Assembly (NCBI RefSeq): GCF_003576455.2
Contig: NZ_CP032869.1
Span: forward strand, 1,364,001-1,428,000
From: Mucilaginibacter celer
Lineage (GTDB): Bacteria > Bacteroidota > Bacteroidia > Sphingobacteriales > Sphingobacteriaceae
Direction of reading: 5' to 3'
DNA: 64,000 bases
The notes under the pieces were generated by a model. The model worked only from the letters and a program-made list of their open reading frames with translations, searched no databases and was not told the origin of the DNA. Below are positions 9,933 to 18,091 of the stretch, piece by piece. The position numbers were made by a program, and so were the translations under genes. Within the stretch, counting starts at the first letter, position 1. Each line of letters begins with the position of its first letter.

Positions 9933-10433
9933 ATGAATATCAGGAAACCTGCCTTATTATTAGCCTTTGTTATAGGCACCTTTACGTTAAACAGCTGCGA
10001 TAAAGAATCGGACGATGTTGCTGCCAACAGTACCCTTTCGGCAACTGTAGATGGCACAAATATTAATTTTACCAATGTGGTAGCCGTTCATGCTGTTGTG
10101 GAAGGAAAAAGTTATACCAATATCCAGGGCGTTGCCAATAAAGACACACTGAATATCACACTACCCGGCAATATTACCACCGGCAAAGTATACACCTCGA
10201 CAGCGGCGGACGACAACGATAAAGTGCTTGCAGTGTATTCAACAACAACTGATGATTATGTTAATGATGATACCGATCCCACTAAGGTGGTTACCGTTAA
10301 CATCACTTCGGCTGCGGTGAGTGCTTACCAGGGCACTTTTAAAGGTAACCTCACCAATATAATTGGCGATGATATGGGAGTTGCCAAACATAAAGTTATA
10401 ACCAACGGCAAGTTTAACGTTAAGATTAACTAA
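9933..10433 (+). CDS. Small exported lipoprotein, unknown function
   Basis: This is a 166-residue protein with a lipoprotein signal: hydrophobic ALLLAFVIGTFTLNSC with the lipobox Cys at residue 22, followed by DKESDD, so it is probably at the outer membrane or cell surface. The rest is rich in Thr, Val, Asn and Asp, consistent with an all-beta fold (DUF6252- or DUF5025-like calycin/beta-sandwich lipoproteins are possible). I do not recognise a specific family. It stands alone between a receiver gene and export module 1, with its own terminator downstream. Confidence 0.7.
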   Translation: MNIRKPALLLAFVIGTFTLNSCDKESDDVAANSTLSATVDGTNINFTNVVAVHAVVEGKSYTNIQGVANKDTLNITLPGNITTGKVYTSTAADDNDKVLAVYSTTTDDYVNDDTDPTKVVTVNITSAAVSAYQGTFKGNLTNIIGDDMGVAKHKVITNGKFNVKIN

Positions 10434-10455
10434 GTTTTTGGTAAAAACTACTGAG

Positions 10456-10484
10456 AGGCGCCACATTAGTGGTGCCTTTTTTTA
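10456..10484 (+). terminator. Rho-independent terminator after the lipoprotein gene
   Basis: The stem aggcgccac (10456-10464) pairs with gtggtgcct (10469-10477) with one G-T wobble and a four-base loop, followed by a run of T (10477-10483). It isolates the lipoprotein gene from export module 1. Confidence 0.85.
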
Positions 10485-10520
10485 TGCCTGCTCATCAGGC
10501 ATCTACAGGGAGATAAAGAG

Positions 10521-10535
10521 GTTCATTTACGGAAC
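10521..10535. promoter_or_regulatory. Candidate activator site for export module 1
   Basis: GTTC (10521-10524) and GAAC (10532-10535) form an inverted repeat with a 7-base centre, 85 bases upstream of the -24 element of the sigma-54 promoter at 10606. That is the usual range for enhancer sites of NtrC-type activators. It differs in sequence from the module 2 element, as expected if the activator at 16718 has its own specificity. A single short palindrome is weak evidence. Confidence 0.35.
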
Positions 10536-10605
10536 TTTTGTCCGATATCGATCACTTTTTTAAAATCTAATTTTTTTAATATTCTGATAATTAGATATTT
10601 AATAT

Positions 10606-10621
10606 TGGTATAGCTCTTGCA
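10606..10621 (+). promoter_or_regulatory. Sigma-54 (-24/-12) promoter of export module 1
   Basis: TGGtAtagctcTTGCA matches the RpoN consensus TGGCACG-N4-TTGCW: GG at 10607-10608 and GC at 10619-10620 have the exact 10-base spacing. The predicted transcription start is about 10632, giving a short leader to ATG 10645. The operon itself encodes an NtrC-type sigma-54 activator (16718), consistent with autogenous control. Confidence 0.75.
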
Positions 10622-10644
10622 AACTCTTATCCAAAATTATCACA

Positions 10645-11892
10645 ATGGATAAGGAAATAGCACTCGAAGTTACATCGGCCAAACGCAAAAAAACGGCGCT
10701 GGTTGTCATCATAGTTATTGCCGTACTGGTATTTGCTGTATGGCTTTTACGGGGATACATTAAATCATCCATCAACCGGTCGGAAATTACTGCTGCTACT
10801 GTTGAGGTAGGTAATATCGAAAATACCCTCAATGCCAGCGGCGAAGTTTTGCCCGAGTTTGAAGAGATTATCACCAGCCCCATCAATGCATCGATAAAAA
10901 GCGCTTTGGCAGATGCAGGCAATAAAGTAAAACCGGGCCAGTCGTTGTTAACGCTCGATAAATCGGCCACCCAAACCGATTTCGAAAAACAAAAATTTCA
11001 GCTCGAAACCAAACGTGCCGAGATTGCCAAATCCAAGCTCGATCTGGATAAAAGCTTCTACGATATCAAATCCAACAATGATATCAAGCAACTGCGCATC
11101 AGCAACCTTGCCGATGCGGTTGAAAATGCCAAACGCCTGTATAAAGCCGGCGGCGGCACTCGCGAGGGTATTGAACAGGCCGAACTGAACCTGAAAGTTG
11201 CCCAGCTGGAAAAAAAGCAACTTGAAAACGAGATCAAAAGCAAACAGCAAACTATGCAGATCGAGATCAGGGAGGCGCAGATCGCCGCCGATATCCAGCA
11301 AAATGACCTGAATGCACTGCAACGTAAGTTAGACCTTGCCAATGTAGTTGCTACCCGTGCCGGGGTAGTAACCTATGTAAATAAAAATATCGGCGCTACC
11401 ATTCATGAAGGTGAAACCCTCGCCCGCATTGCCGATTTGGGCAGCTTTAAAATCCAGGGAAGCATCTCGGATAACTCGGCCGATCAGGTGCACAGCGGTT
11501 TGCCGGTAATAGTGCGCATTAATGATGCGCTGTTACGCGGGCATGTGAGCAACGTGTCCCCATCGGTACAAAACAGCATTATCTCGTTCGAGGTGCAACT
11601 GGATGACCGTGCCAGCAAACTACTTCGGCCGAATATGAAGGTAGATGTGTTTTTGGTGACGGCCACGCACAGCAAAATTATGCGGGTAGCCAACGGTCCG
11701 GCATTTAAAGGCCCGACGGTGCAGGACATTTTTGTACTCAGCAATGGCAAAGCCGAAAGGCGTACGGTGCACATCGGCCTCACCAATTTTGATTTTGTAG
11801 AGATAGAGAGCGGCGTAAAACCGGGCGACGTGGTGATTACATCGGATATGAGTGAGTATAAAAACTCGAAGGAAGTGACGGTGAAGAATTAA
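10645..11892 (+). CDS. Periplasmic adaptor (HlyD/MacA family membrane fusion protein), export module 1
   Basis: This 415-residue protein has a short cytoplasmic N-terminus, one transmembrane anchor (residues about 18-39, TALVVIIVIAVLVFAVWLL), a barrel-sandwich/lipoyl domain (TLNASGEVLPEFEEIITSP; second half VVTRAGVVTYVNKNIGATIH), a long alpha-hairpin coiled coil between them (about residues 115-230) and a C-terminal beta-barrel and membrane-proximal domain ending near SGVKPGDVVITSDM. It would bridge the MacB-type permeases and the TolC channel. First gene of the unit 10645-19376, directly behind a sigma-54 promoter. The 52-base hairpin-rich gap to tolC does not contain an obvious terminator. 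Substrate unknown. Confidence 0.9.
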   Translation: MDKEIALEVTSAKRKKTALVVIIVIAVLVFAVWLLRGYIKSSINRSEITAATVEVGNIENTLNASGEVLPEFEEIITSPINASIKSALADAGNKVKPGQSLLTLDKSATQTDFEKQKFQLETKRAEIAKSKLDLDKSFYDIKSNNDIKQLRISNLADAVENAKRLYKAGGGTREGIEQAELNLKVAQLEKKQLENEIKSKQQTMQIEIREAQIAADIQQNDLNALQRKLDLANVVATRAGVVTYVNKNIGATIHEGETLARIADLGSFKIQGSISDNSADQVHSGLPVIVRINDALLRGHVSNVSPSVQNSIISFEVQLDDRASKLLRPNMKVDVFLVTATHSKIMRVANGPAFKGPTVQDIFVLSNGKAERRTVHIGLTNFDFVEIESGVKPGDVVITSDMSEYKNSKEVTVKN

Positions 11893-11894
11893 CG

Positions 11895-12017
11895 CCCGCC
11901 GCTGTTGGTTTTGTCACCAACAGCTCTAGCCATACGGGGAACGCGGGTTATCGTAAGGAGACGAACGTAGGGCCTCGAAAAGTTGTTGGTGACAACACCA
12001 ACAACAGCGGGGCGGGG
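11895..12017. repeat. Inverted repeat element with nested hairpins between adaptor and TolC genes
   Basis: The left arm (11895-11924, core gctgttggttttgtcacca) and right arm (11982-12017, core ttgttggtgacaacaccaac) are imperfect reverse complements over about 26 bases. Each arm is also a hairpin by itself (ctgttggt/accaacag; gttgttggtg/caccaacaac). The central 57 bases have no reading frame. It resembles a REP/BIME-type element; in mRNA it could form an alternative long stem or two short hairpins, possibly tuning expression between adaptor and channel. Its right end touches the 5' region of the TolC gene. Confidence 0.6.
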
Positions 12018-12061
12018 ACTTGATGGCGCCAACAATAACCAGGGAAAAAAAGACATTAACA

Positions 12062-13519
12062 ATGAAATATCTATACATCATATTATTATCAACCTTAACC
12101 ACAACTGCATTAGCCCGCAGCGGTAGCGATACCCTGCGGCTAACCCTGCAGCAGGTGGTTGAGCTGGCCAAGGCCAACTCCATAGCAGCCAAACAGGCCG
12201 CTACCGTGCGCGAAACCAAATATTGGGAATACCGCACCTACAAATCAAACTATCAGCCACAGCTGGCCCTAAGCGGTATTTTGCCGGGTTACACCAAAAC
12301 TTTCACGCAGGTGCAGCAGCCAGATGGTACCATATTGTTCCAGCCGGTGCATAATGATAACTCATCGCTGGCGCTTAATTTTAGCCAGAGCATTACTGCT
12401 ACCGGCGGTACTATTTATGGTACAACCCAGTTGCAGCGTTTTGACGATTTCGACAGGCATAATGTATTGTACAATGGTATCCCGTATGGCATTGGCTACT
12501 CGCAGCCGCTGTTTCAGTTTAACAGTTTGAAATGGGATAAAAAGATTGAGCCCTTAAAATTTAATGAAAGCAAACAGGCCTACATCGAGGCCCAGGAAAA
12601 AATAGCTATTGATGTGGAAGGCTATTTTTTCGATCTGCTCCTGGCCCAGGTAAACCTTAAAATTGCCGAAACCAATTTAGCCAATACAGAAAAAATACTG
12701 AAAGTGGCCAACCTGAAGTACGAATTGGGCAAGGTATCCAAAAACGAGATACTGCAATTGCAATTGGAACAGATTAACGCGCAAAAAGCGGTTGGCACAG
12801 CCCGCCGCGATATGGAAATTGCCACCTTAAACCTACGCAGCTTTACCGGGCAGGAGGGCGACGGTAAAATTGTGCTGGAAGCGCCAAAAAACATCAGCAG
12901 GATGATTGTATCATCAGAAAAGGTACTGGCCGAAGCTTATGCAAACCGCTCAGACGCCATCGCTTTTTCACGCAGACTGGCCGAGGCGGCAAGGGATGTA
13001 GCGAAAGCCAAAGGGCAAAATGGTTTAACGGCTACGCTTACCGCCAATCTCGGTTTCTCGAACACGGCAACCAACATTCCGGATGTATACAAGAACCCGC
13101 AAAACCAGCAGCAATTGCAGGTACAGCTATCTATCCCGATACTGGATTGGGGGCGGTCGAAATCTCGTGCTAAAACAGCCTTGGCCAACCAGCAATTTAC
13201 CGAGTATGCCGTTGAGCAGGATAAGCAAACTTTTAAGCAACAGATAGTAACCCAGGTATCGCTGTTTAATGTAATGAAAGAGCAGCTGGTGTACACCGCC
13301 CGCGCCGATAGCATAGCCGGCGAAAAATACCAGATAGCCCGCGAACGCTACGTGTTGGGCGACCTGAGCATTACCGACCTCGGCATAGCCTTCCGCGAAA
13401 ACGACCAGGCCCAGCGCGATTACGTGGCCGCCCTCCGCGATTTTTGGGGAGCCTATTACCAACTGCGCTACCTTTCGCTTTACGACTTTGAAACAAACAA
13501 AAAAATCACCTATAACTAA
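12062..13519 (+). CDS. TolC family outer membrane efflux protein, export module 1
   Basis: This is a 485-residue protein from ATG 12062. An upstream in-frame ATG at 12020 lies within or beside the inverted repeat and would add fourteen polar residues before the signal peptide (YLYIILLSTLTTTALA), so it is rejected. The mature part has two OEP repeats, starting LRLTLQQVVELAKANSIAA and later RRLAEAARDVAKAK, with alpha-barrel heptads and a short beta-barrel stretch containing SQPLFQF. It would form the trimeric outer-membrane channel for the adaptor at 10645. Length is normal for the family. The gap to the ATPase gene is 49 bases and contains a word repeat (attcactaaatcactaattc). Confidence 0.9.
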   Translation: MKYLYIILLSTLTTTALARSGSDTLRLTLQQVVELAKANSIAAKQAATVRETKYWEYRTYKSNYQPQLALSGILPGYTKTFTQVQQPDGTILFQPVHNDNSSLALNFSQSITATGGTIYGTTQLQRFDDFDRHNVLYNGIPYGIGYSQPLFQFNSLKWDKKIEPLKFNESKQAYIEAQEKIAIDVEGYFFDLLLAQVNLKIAETNLANTEKILKVANLKYELGKVSKNEILQLQLEQINAQKAVGTARRDMEIATLNLRSFTGQEGDGKIVLEAPKNISRMIVSSEKVLAEAYANRSDAIAFSRRLAEAARDVAKAKGQNGLTATLTANLGFSNTATNIPDVYKNPQNQQQLQVQLSIPILDWGRSKSRAKTALANQQFTEYAVEQDKQTFKQQIVTQVSLFNVMKEQLVYTARADSIAGEKYQIARERYVLGDLSITDLGIAFRENDQAQRDYVAALRDFWGAYYQLRYLSLYDFETNKKITYN

Positions 13520-13568
13520 TCACCCATAATTCACTAAATCACTAATTCACTAAATCGACATTAATATC

Positions 13569-14234
13569 ATGATCCGTTTACAAAACATTGAAAAGGTGTA
13601 CCGCACCGATACCATCGAAACCCTGGCCCTTAACAGCGTAAGTCTTGACGTGGCCAAAGGCGAGTTTTTATCCATCATGGGCCCATCGGGCTGTGGCAAA
13701 AGTACCCTGCTTAACATTATGGGCCTGCTGGATGCCCCCTCAAAAGGCGATATCAGGATTGATGATCAAAAAACCGAGGGCATGAATGATAAGCAACTGG
13801 CGCAATTCCGCAATAAAAAGCTTGGGTTCATTTTCCAGAGCTATCACCTCATTAACGATTTGCAGGTGCTGGATAACGTGGAACTGCCCCTGCTTTACCG
13901 CGATACCACCGCCAAACAACGGCGCGAACTGGCTGCTGAAGCTTTGGAAAAAGTAGGACTGGCAAATCGTTTAAAGCATTTTCCAACGCAATTATCGGGC
14001 GGTCAGCGCCAGCGCGTAGCTATTGCGAGGGCCATTGTAGGCCGGCCCGAAATTATTTTGGCCGATGAGCCTACCGGTAACCTGGATAGCGCCATGGGTA
14101 ACGAGATTATGGATATCCTCATCAACCTTAACCGTAACGATGGTACCACCATAGTAATGGTAACGCACGATGAAAATATGGCCCATAAAACCCACCGTTT
14201 GGTGCGCCTGTTTGATGGTGCCCAGGTTTTGTAA
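13569..14234 (+). CDS. ABC transporter ATP-binding protein (MacB/LolD type), export module 1
   Basis: This 221-residue nucleotide-binding subunit has Walker A GPSGCGKST, Q-loop IFQSYHLINDL, signature LSGGQRQRVAIARAI, Walker B IILADEPTGNLDS and switch His in MVTHDE. These match the LolD/MacB-type ATPases that pair with FtsX-fold permeases. Length is complete. It should energise the two half-size permeases encoded directly after it (14260 and 15512). It is a paralogue of the ATPase at 38738 in module 2. Confidence 0.93.
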   Translation: MIRLQNIEKVYRTDTIETLALNSVSLDVAKGEFLSIMGPSGCGKSTLLNIMGLLDAPSKGDIRIDDQKTEGMNDKQLAQFRNKKLGFIFQSYHLINDLQVLDNVELPLLYRDTTAKQRRELAAEALEKVGLANRLKHFPTQLSGGQRQRVAIARAIVGRPEIILADEPTGNLDSAMGNEIMDILINLNRNDGTTIVMVTHDENMAHKTHRLVRLFDGAQVL

Positions 14235-14259
14235 TTACACTGTTTTAAAATTTACAACC

Positions 14260-15486
14260 ATGCTTAAAAACTATTTTAAAATAGCCATAGCGGTACTTAA
14301 ACGCCGCAAGTTTTTTACGTTTATCAGTTTGTTCGGTATCAGCTTTACGCTTACCATACTGATGGTGTTAACCGCCTTTATCGATAAGATAATAAACGAT
14401 AATTACCCCGATAAAAAGCGCGACAGGATGCTTTACATCAACCGTATTGCCCAGGTTGGCGATGGCACCATGCAATCGGGCACGGTATCGTATTATTTTT
14501 TGAGCCACTATACCGGAATGATGAAAACGCCGGTTAAGGTGGGCATTTCATCCATGTTTAGCGGTACCAATACTTATGTTAACAACAAAAAAATATCGGT
14601 AAGCTACAAATACACCAATGCCGATTTCTGGGATGTGCTTGATCATGATTTTACCGAAGGCAAGCCTTTCAATAAGCAACAAGTAAGCAATGCCGATAGG
14701 GTTGCGGTAATATCTGAGGATATGAAAAAGCAGTACTTTGGCGATGCGCCATCGGTAGTGGGTAAATACTTCGAGGCTGATAACGTAAACTACCGCGTAA
14801 TTGGTGTGGTAAAAAACGTACCCATTACCAACTACATGATGTACAGCGATATCTATCTGCCGTACACTGTATCAAAAGCCGATTATAAGGATAAAAGTTA
14901 CAGCGGTGCCTATATGGCTTTTTTGCTCGCAGCTACACCGGGCGATGTACCCAAAATGCAGGCCGAGTATGAAAACCTCATTAAAAGGGTACCGGTTGAG
15001 CGTAAGGATTTTAAGCATGTTTACAGCCATGCCAATACTTTTTTCAGGAGTTATGTGGATACCGGGAACGAAAAGCAATCGGGTGTAGTTATCGTTGTTA
15101 CAGCCATCAGTATTTTTGTGTTCATATTTACGTTGCTGCCAACGCTCAACCTTGTCAATATCAACATTACCCGCATTATGGAGCGCTCGTCTGAAATTGG
15201 GGTGCGCAAAGCTTTCGGTGCATCATCAAAAACATTGGTTTACCAGTTTATTGTCGAAAACCTGATTCTTACGTTGTTGGGTGGTGTTATTGGCGTGGTG
15301 CTATCGGTGGCGGCCTTATCTGTTATTAACAATGCCGATCTGATATCTAACCTCGAGCTACGCATCAACTTTTCGGTACTGTTTATTGGCATGCTGGTTT
15401 GCCTTGTATTTGGTTTTATCTCGGGTGTTTACCCGGCCTGGCGCATGTCAAAACTAAATGTGGTAACGGCGCTCAAGGCACAATAA
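14260..15486 (+). CDS. FtsX/MacB-type ABC permease, half-size, export module 1 (first of two)
   Basis: This is a 408-residue protein from ATG 14260 (MLKNYFKIAIAVLKRRKFFT). The frame is open back to 14170, but that extension overlaps the ATPase gene and has no family similarity. It has one N-terminal transmembrane helix (FTFISLFGISFTLTILMVL), a large periplasmic MacB_PCD domain (about 45-270), then three helices of the FtsX domain including IMERSSEIGVRKAFGASSKT. Four helices in total, the standard MacB topology; it needs to dimerise, presumably with the next gene product. Ends NVVTALKAQ. Mechanotransmission rather than transmembrane channel transport is the known mode for this fold. Confidence 0.9.
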   Translation: MLKNYFKIAIAVLKRRKFFTFISLFGISFTLTILMVLTAFIDKIINDNYPDKKRDRMLYINRIAQVGDGTMQSGTVSYYFLSHYTGMMKTPVKVGISSMFSGTNTYVNNKKISVSYKYTNADFWDVLDHDFTEGKPFNKQQVSNADRVAVISEDMKKQYFGDAPSVVGKYFEADNVNYRVIGVVKNVPITNYMMYSDIYLPYTVSKADYKDKSYSGAYMAFLLAATPGDVPKMQAEYENLIKRVPVERKDFKHVYSHANTFFRSYVDTGNEKQSGVVIVVTAISIFVFIFTLLPTLNLVNINITRIMERSSEIGVRKAFGASSKTLVYQFIVENLILTLLGGVIGVVLSVAALSVINNADLISNLELRINFSVLFIGMLVCLVFGFISGVYPAWRMSKLNVVTALKAQ

Positions 15487-15511
15487 TTATTCAACCTTAA
15501 ATCAAAATATT

Positions 15512-16696
15512 ATGTTTAAGCATTTATTTAAACTCATCTGGAATAAAAAGAAGCAGAATTTTTTGCTCATGACCGAGATGCTGGTATCCTTCCTGGTATT
15601 GTTCGCGGTATTTACGCTGATGATGTATTACTACGATAACTACAAAAAACCGATGGGCCTGGAGTACGAAAACGTATGGGTTATTAATTACGGCAACTCG
15701 TATCAAACCAAAAACACCGATTCGCTCAACCTGTATTACGAAACCCTGCGTAAAACCATCAAATCGTTACCGCATGTGCGCGAAATAAGCTTTGTAAGCG
15801 GCAATACCCCATTTTCTCAGCAAATTAATAACGGTGGGATGACCTATAAGGGTAAACACATTGATCACATCAACAATTACACAGCCGAAGATAGCTACAA
15901 GGATGTTTTGAACCTTACCTTGCTCGAGGGCCGCTGGTTTAACAAGGAGGATGCGGTGAGTAAAAACCGCCCGGTTATTATCGATAATAATTTAAAAGAA
16001 GTCACTTTCGGCAAAGAGTCGGCAGTGGGTAAGCTTTTAGGGGGCGATGACGATAAAAATAAAATGAGGGTAGTAGGGGTTATCCAGGCCGTGAAAAAAG
16101 ATGGTAATTATGCTAATCCCGGTCCGGGAGAATATTTCCGCACAGATACCGGTTCATTCCGCTGGCTAAGCAAGATCCTGGTAAAAGTTGATCCCGGTTC
16201 TGATGCCGCGTTTGAAGGTAAGCTGTATAAAACCATGGCCAACTACATGAAAAACTCTAACGTGGAAATTGAGCATCTAACCAATAAATTAAGGAGCACT
16301 AATTACTTTGCCCTGGTGCCGATGATTGTGCTGGGCATTGTAAGCACCTTTTTGGTTATTAACGTAGCGCTTGGCTTGTTTGGGGTGTTGTGGTATAACA
16401 TCAACAAACGCAAAGGCGAAATAGGTTTGCGCAGGGCGATAGGTGCTACCGGTAACTCGGTATCGGCACAACTGGTATCCGAATCTATGATTCTGGCTAC
16501 GCTGGCGCTTATTGTTGGGGCGTTTTTCGCGGTACAGTTTCCGTTGCTGAATGTGTTTGATCTGCGTGCCGAAATTTATATCGAGGGGATGCTGCTGTCG
16601 ATATTATTTGTTTACCTGCTGGTGCTCATCTGTTCATTATATCCCGGCAAACAAGCCGCGGCCATTTACCCCGCAGTTGCTTTACACGAAGAATAA
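15512..16696 (+). CDS. FtsX/MacB-type ABC permease, half-size, export module 1 (second of two)
   Basis: This 394-residue protein is organised like its neighbour: one N-terminal helix (FLLMTEMLVSFLVLFAVFTL), a periplasmic MacB_PCD domain and a three-helix FtsX domain with NKRKGEIGLRRAIGATGNS. It starts 25 bases after the previous gene and ends YPAVALHEE. It is only distantly similar to the first half, so the complex is probably a heterodimer of 14260 and 15512 products with two copies of the ATPase. It contrasts with module 2, where both halves are fused in each permease. Confidence 0.9.
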   Translation: MFKHLFKLIWNKKKQNFLLMTEMLVSFLVLFAVFTLMMYYYDNYKKPMGLEYENVWVINYGNSYQTKNTDSLNLYYETLRKTIKSLPHVREISFVSGNTPFSQQINNGGMTYKGKHIDHINNYTAEDSYKDVLNLTLLEGRWFNKEDAVSKNRPVIIDNNLKEVTFGKESAVGKLLGGDDDKNKMRVVGVIQAVKKDGNYANPGPGEYFRTDTGSFRWLSKILVKVDPGSDAAFEGKLYKTMANYMKNSNVEIEHLTNKLRSTNYFALVPMIVLGIVSTFLVINVALGLFGVLWYNINKRKGEIGLRRAIGATGNSVSAQLVSESMILATLALIVGAFFAVQFPLLNVFDLRAEIYIEGMLLSILFVYLLVLICSLYPGKQAAAIYPAVALHEE

Positions 16697-16717
16697 TTAC
16701 GATATTACCCGCCTGTT

Positions 16718-18091
16718 ATGATACTGGTTATTGATGATGATATTGCCGTACGCACCTCGCTTATCCTGCTGTTAAAAAGCGAGGGCTACGATGCCGTGAG
16801 TACCGAAGAGCCCTCCGAAGCGCTGAAAATTATTAAGAAAAAAGCCCCCGAACTGATCATCCTTGATCTTAATTTTTCGATAGATACTTCGGGCAGTGAG
16901 GGGATGGATCTGCTCGGGAAGATCAAGGCCATCAACAGCTCCATCCCGGTAATCCTTATTACCGGCTGGGGCAGCATTGAACTGGCTGTGAAAGGTATGA
17001 AGCTGGGTGCCAACGATTTTATCAATAAACCATGGACAAACGAGCACCTCATCCAATCGGTGAAAACCCTGCTCGATCTACAGGATAAAAAAACCGAGCA
17101 CCGCACCCGAAAACAACTTGATAAAACCTACAACTTTGAAAACATAGTAGGCGAGGATACCCGGATGCTGGATATACTGGAAACCATTGGCCGCGTAGCC
17201 TCAACCGATGCATCGGTACTGATTATGGGAGAGAGCGGTACGGGTAAGGAACTCATCGCGGAGGCTATCCACCAAAACAGCCTCCGCAGAAATAAACCTT
17301 TTATTAAAGTAAATTTGGGCGGTATTTCAACCTCCTTGTTTGAAAGCGAGATGTTCGGTCACATCCGTGGCGCTTTTACCGATGCTCGCTTTGACAGGAT
17401 AGGCCGCTTTGAAATGGCTAACAAAGGCACCATCTTTTTAGATGAAATAGGCGATCTGGATGCCGGGAGCCAGGTAAAGTTATTGCGGGTATTGCAGGAT
17501 CGCACCTACGAAGTATTAGGCAGCAGCCGCACCAAAACTGTTGATACGCGTGTGGTTTGCGCCACCAATAAAAACCTGAACGAAATGGTGTCGCGCAGTA
17601 CTTTCCGCGAAGATTTGTTGTATCGTATCAACCTCATCACCGTTTATCTGCCCGCCCTGCGCGAGCGGCCAAAGGATATCCCTTTGCTGGTTAGCTTTTT
17701 TATAAATAATTTAAAGCAGATCTATAACCGGCCAAACCTATCCGTTGCGCCATCGGCCATGAAGTGGTTGCAGCAGCTACCTTTGCCGGGTAATATCAGG
17801 CAGTTAAAAAACCTGGTGGAACGATCAATTTTAGTGAGCAGGAGGGACGAGCTGGCTGTGGATGATTTCAGGTCTCAGTTGGAACTATCGCCTGTGAAAA
17901 AAGGAAATATGCAGTTGCCGGGCGTAGGTACATTAACTTTAGAGGAGGTAGAGGTTGAAATGATAAAACGTGCCCTCGATCACCATAAAAACAAAATAAG
18001 CAAAGCGGCCGCGGCGCTGGGCCTCACGCGCAGCGCCTTATACCGGCGACTGGAAAAGTACCAGATACCTTACGATGAAGCTGAGGACTAA
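16718..18091 (+). CDS. NtrC-family sigma-54 response regulator, export module 1
   Basis: This 457-residue protein has a receiver (residues 1-125; acidic D6-D8, phospho-Asp D50), an AAA+ sigma-54 activator domain (Walker A GESGTGKE, Walker B TIFLDEIGDLD, arginine fingers after FREDLLYR) and a Fis-type HTH (KISKAAAALGLTRSALYRRL). Two oddities are visible. The sigma-54 contact loop reads GAFTDA instead of GAFTGA, and the receiver has an expanded loop after the phospho-Asp (NFSIDTSGSEGMD) where most receivers have a short MPxxDG. The partner kinase gene overlaps its 3' end by 17 bases. It most likely activates the sigma-54 promoter at 10606 and so its own operon. Confidence 0.92.
   Translation: MILVIDDDIAVRTSLILLLKSEGYDAVSTEEPSEALKIIKKKAPELIILDLNFSIDTSGSEGMDLLGKIKAINSSIPVILITGWGSIELAVKGMKLGANDFINKPWTNEHLIQSVKTLLDLQDKKTEHRTRKQLDKTYNFENIVGEDTRMLDILETIGRVASTDASVLIMGESGTGKELIAEAIHQNSLRRNKPFIKVNLGGISTSLFESEMFGHIRGAFTDARFDRIGRFEMANKGTIFLDEIGDLDAGSQVKLLRVLQDRTYEVLGSSRTKTVDTRVVCATNKNLNEMVSRSTFREDLLYRINLITVYLPALRERPKDIPLLVSFFINNLKQIYNRPNLSVAPSAMKWLQQLPLPGNIRQLKNLVERSILVSRRDELAVDDFRSQLELSPVKKGNMQLPGVGTLTLEEVEVEMIKRALDHHKNKISKAAAALGLTRSALYRRLEKYQIPYDEAED

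Noticed and set aside
14170..14259. Extended frame of the module 1 permease overlapping the ATPase gene
   Set aside because: The 65-base overlap encodes residues unrelated to the family; ATG 14260 gives the standard MLKNYFK start.
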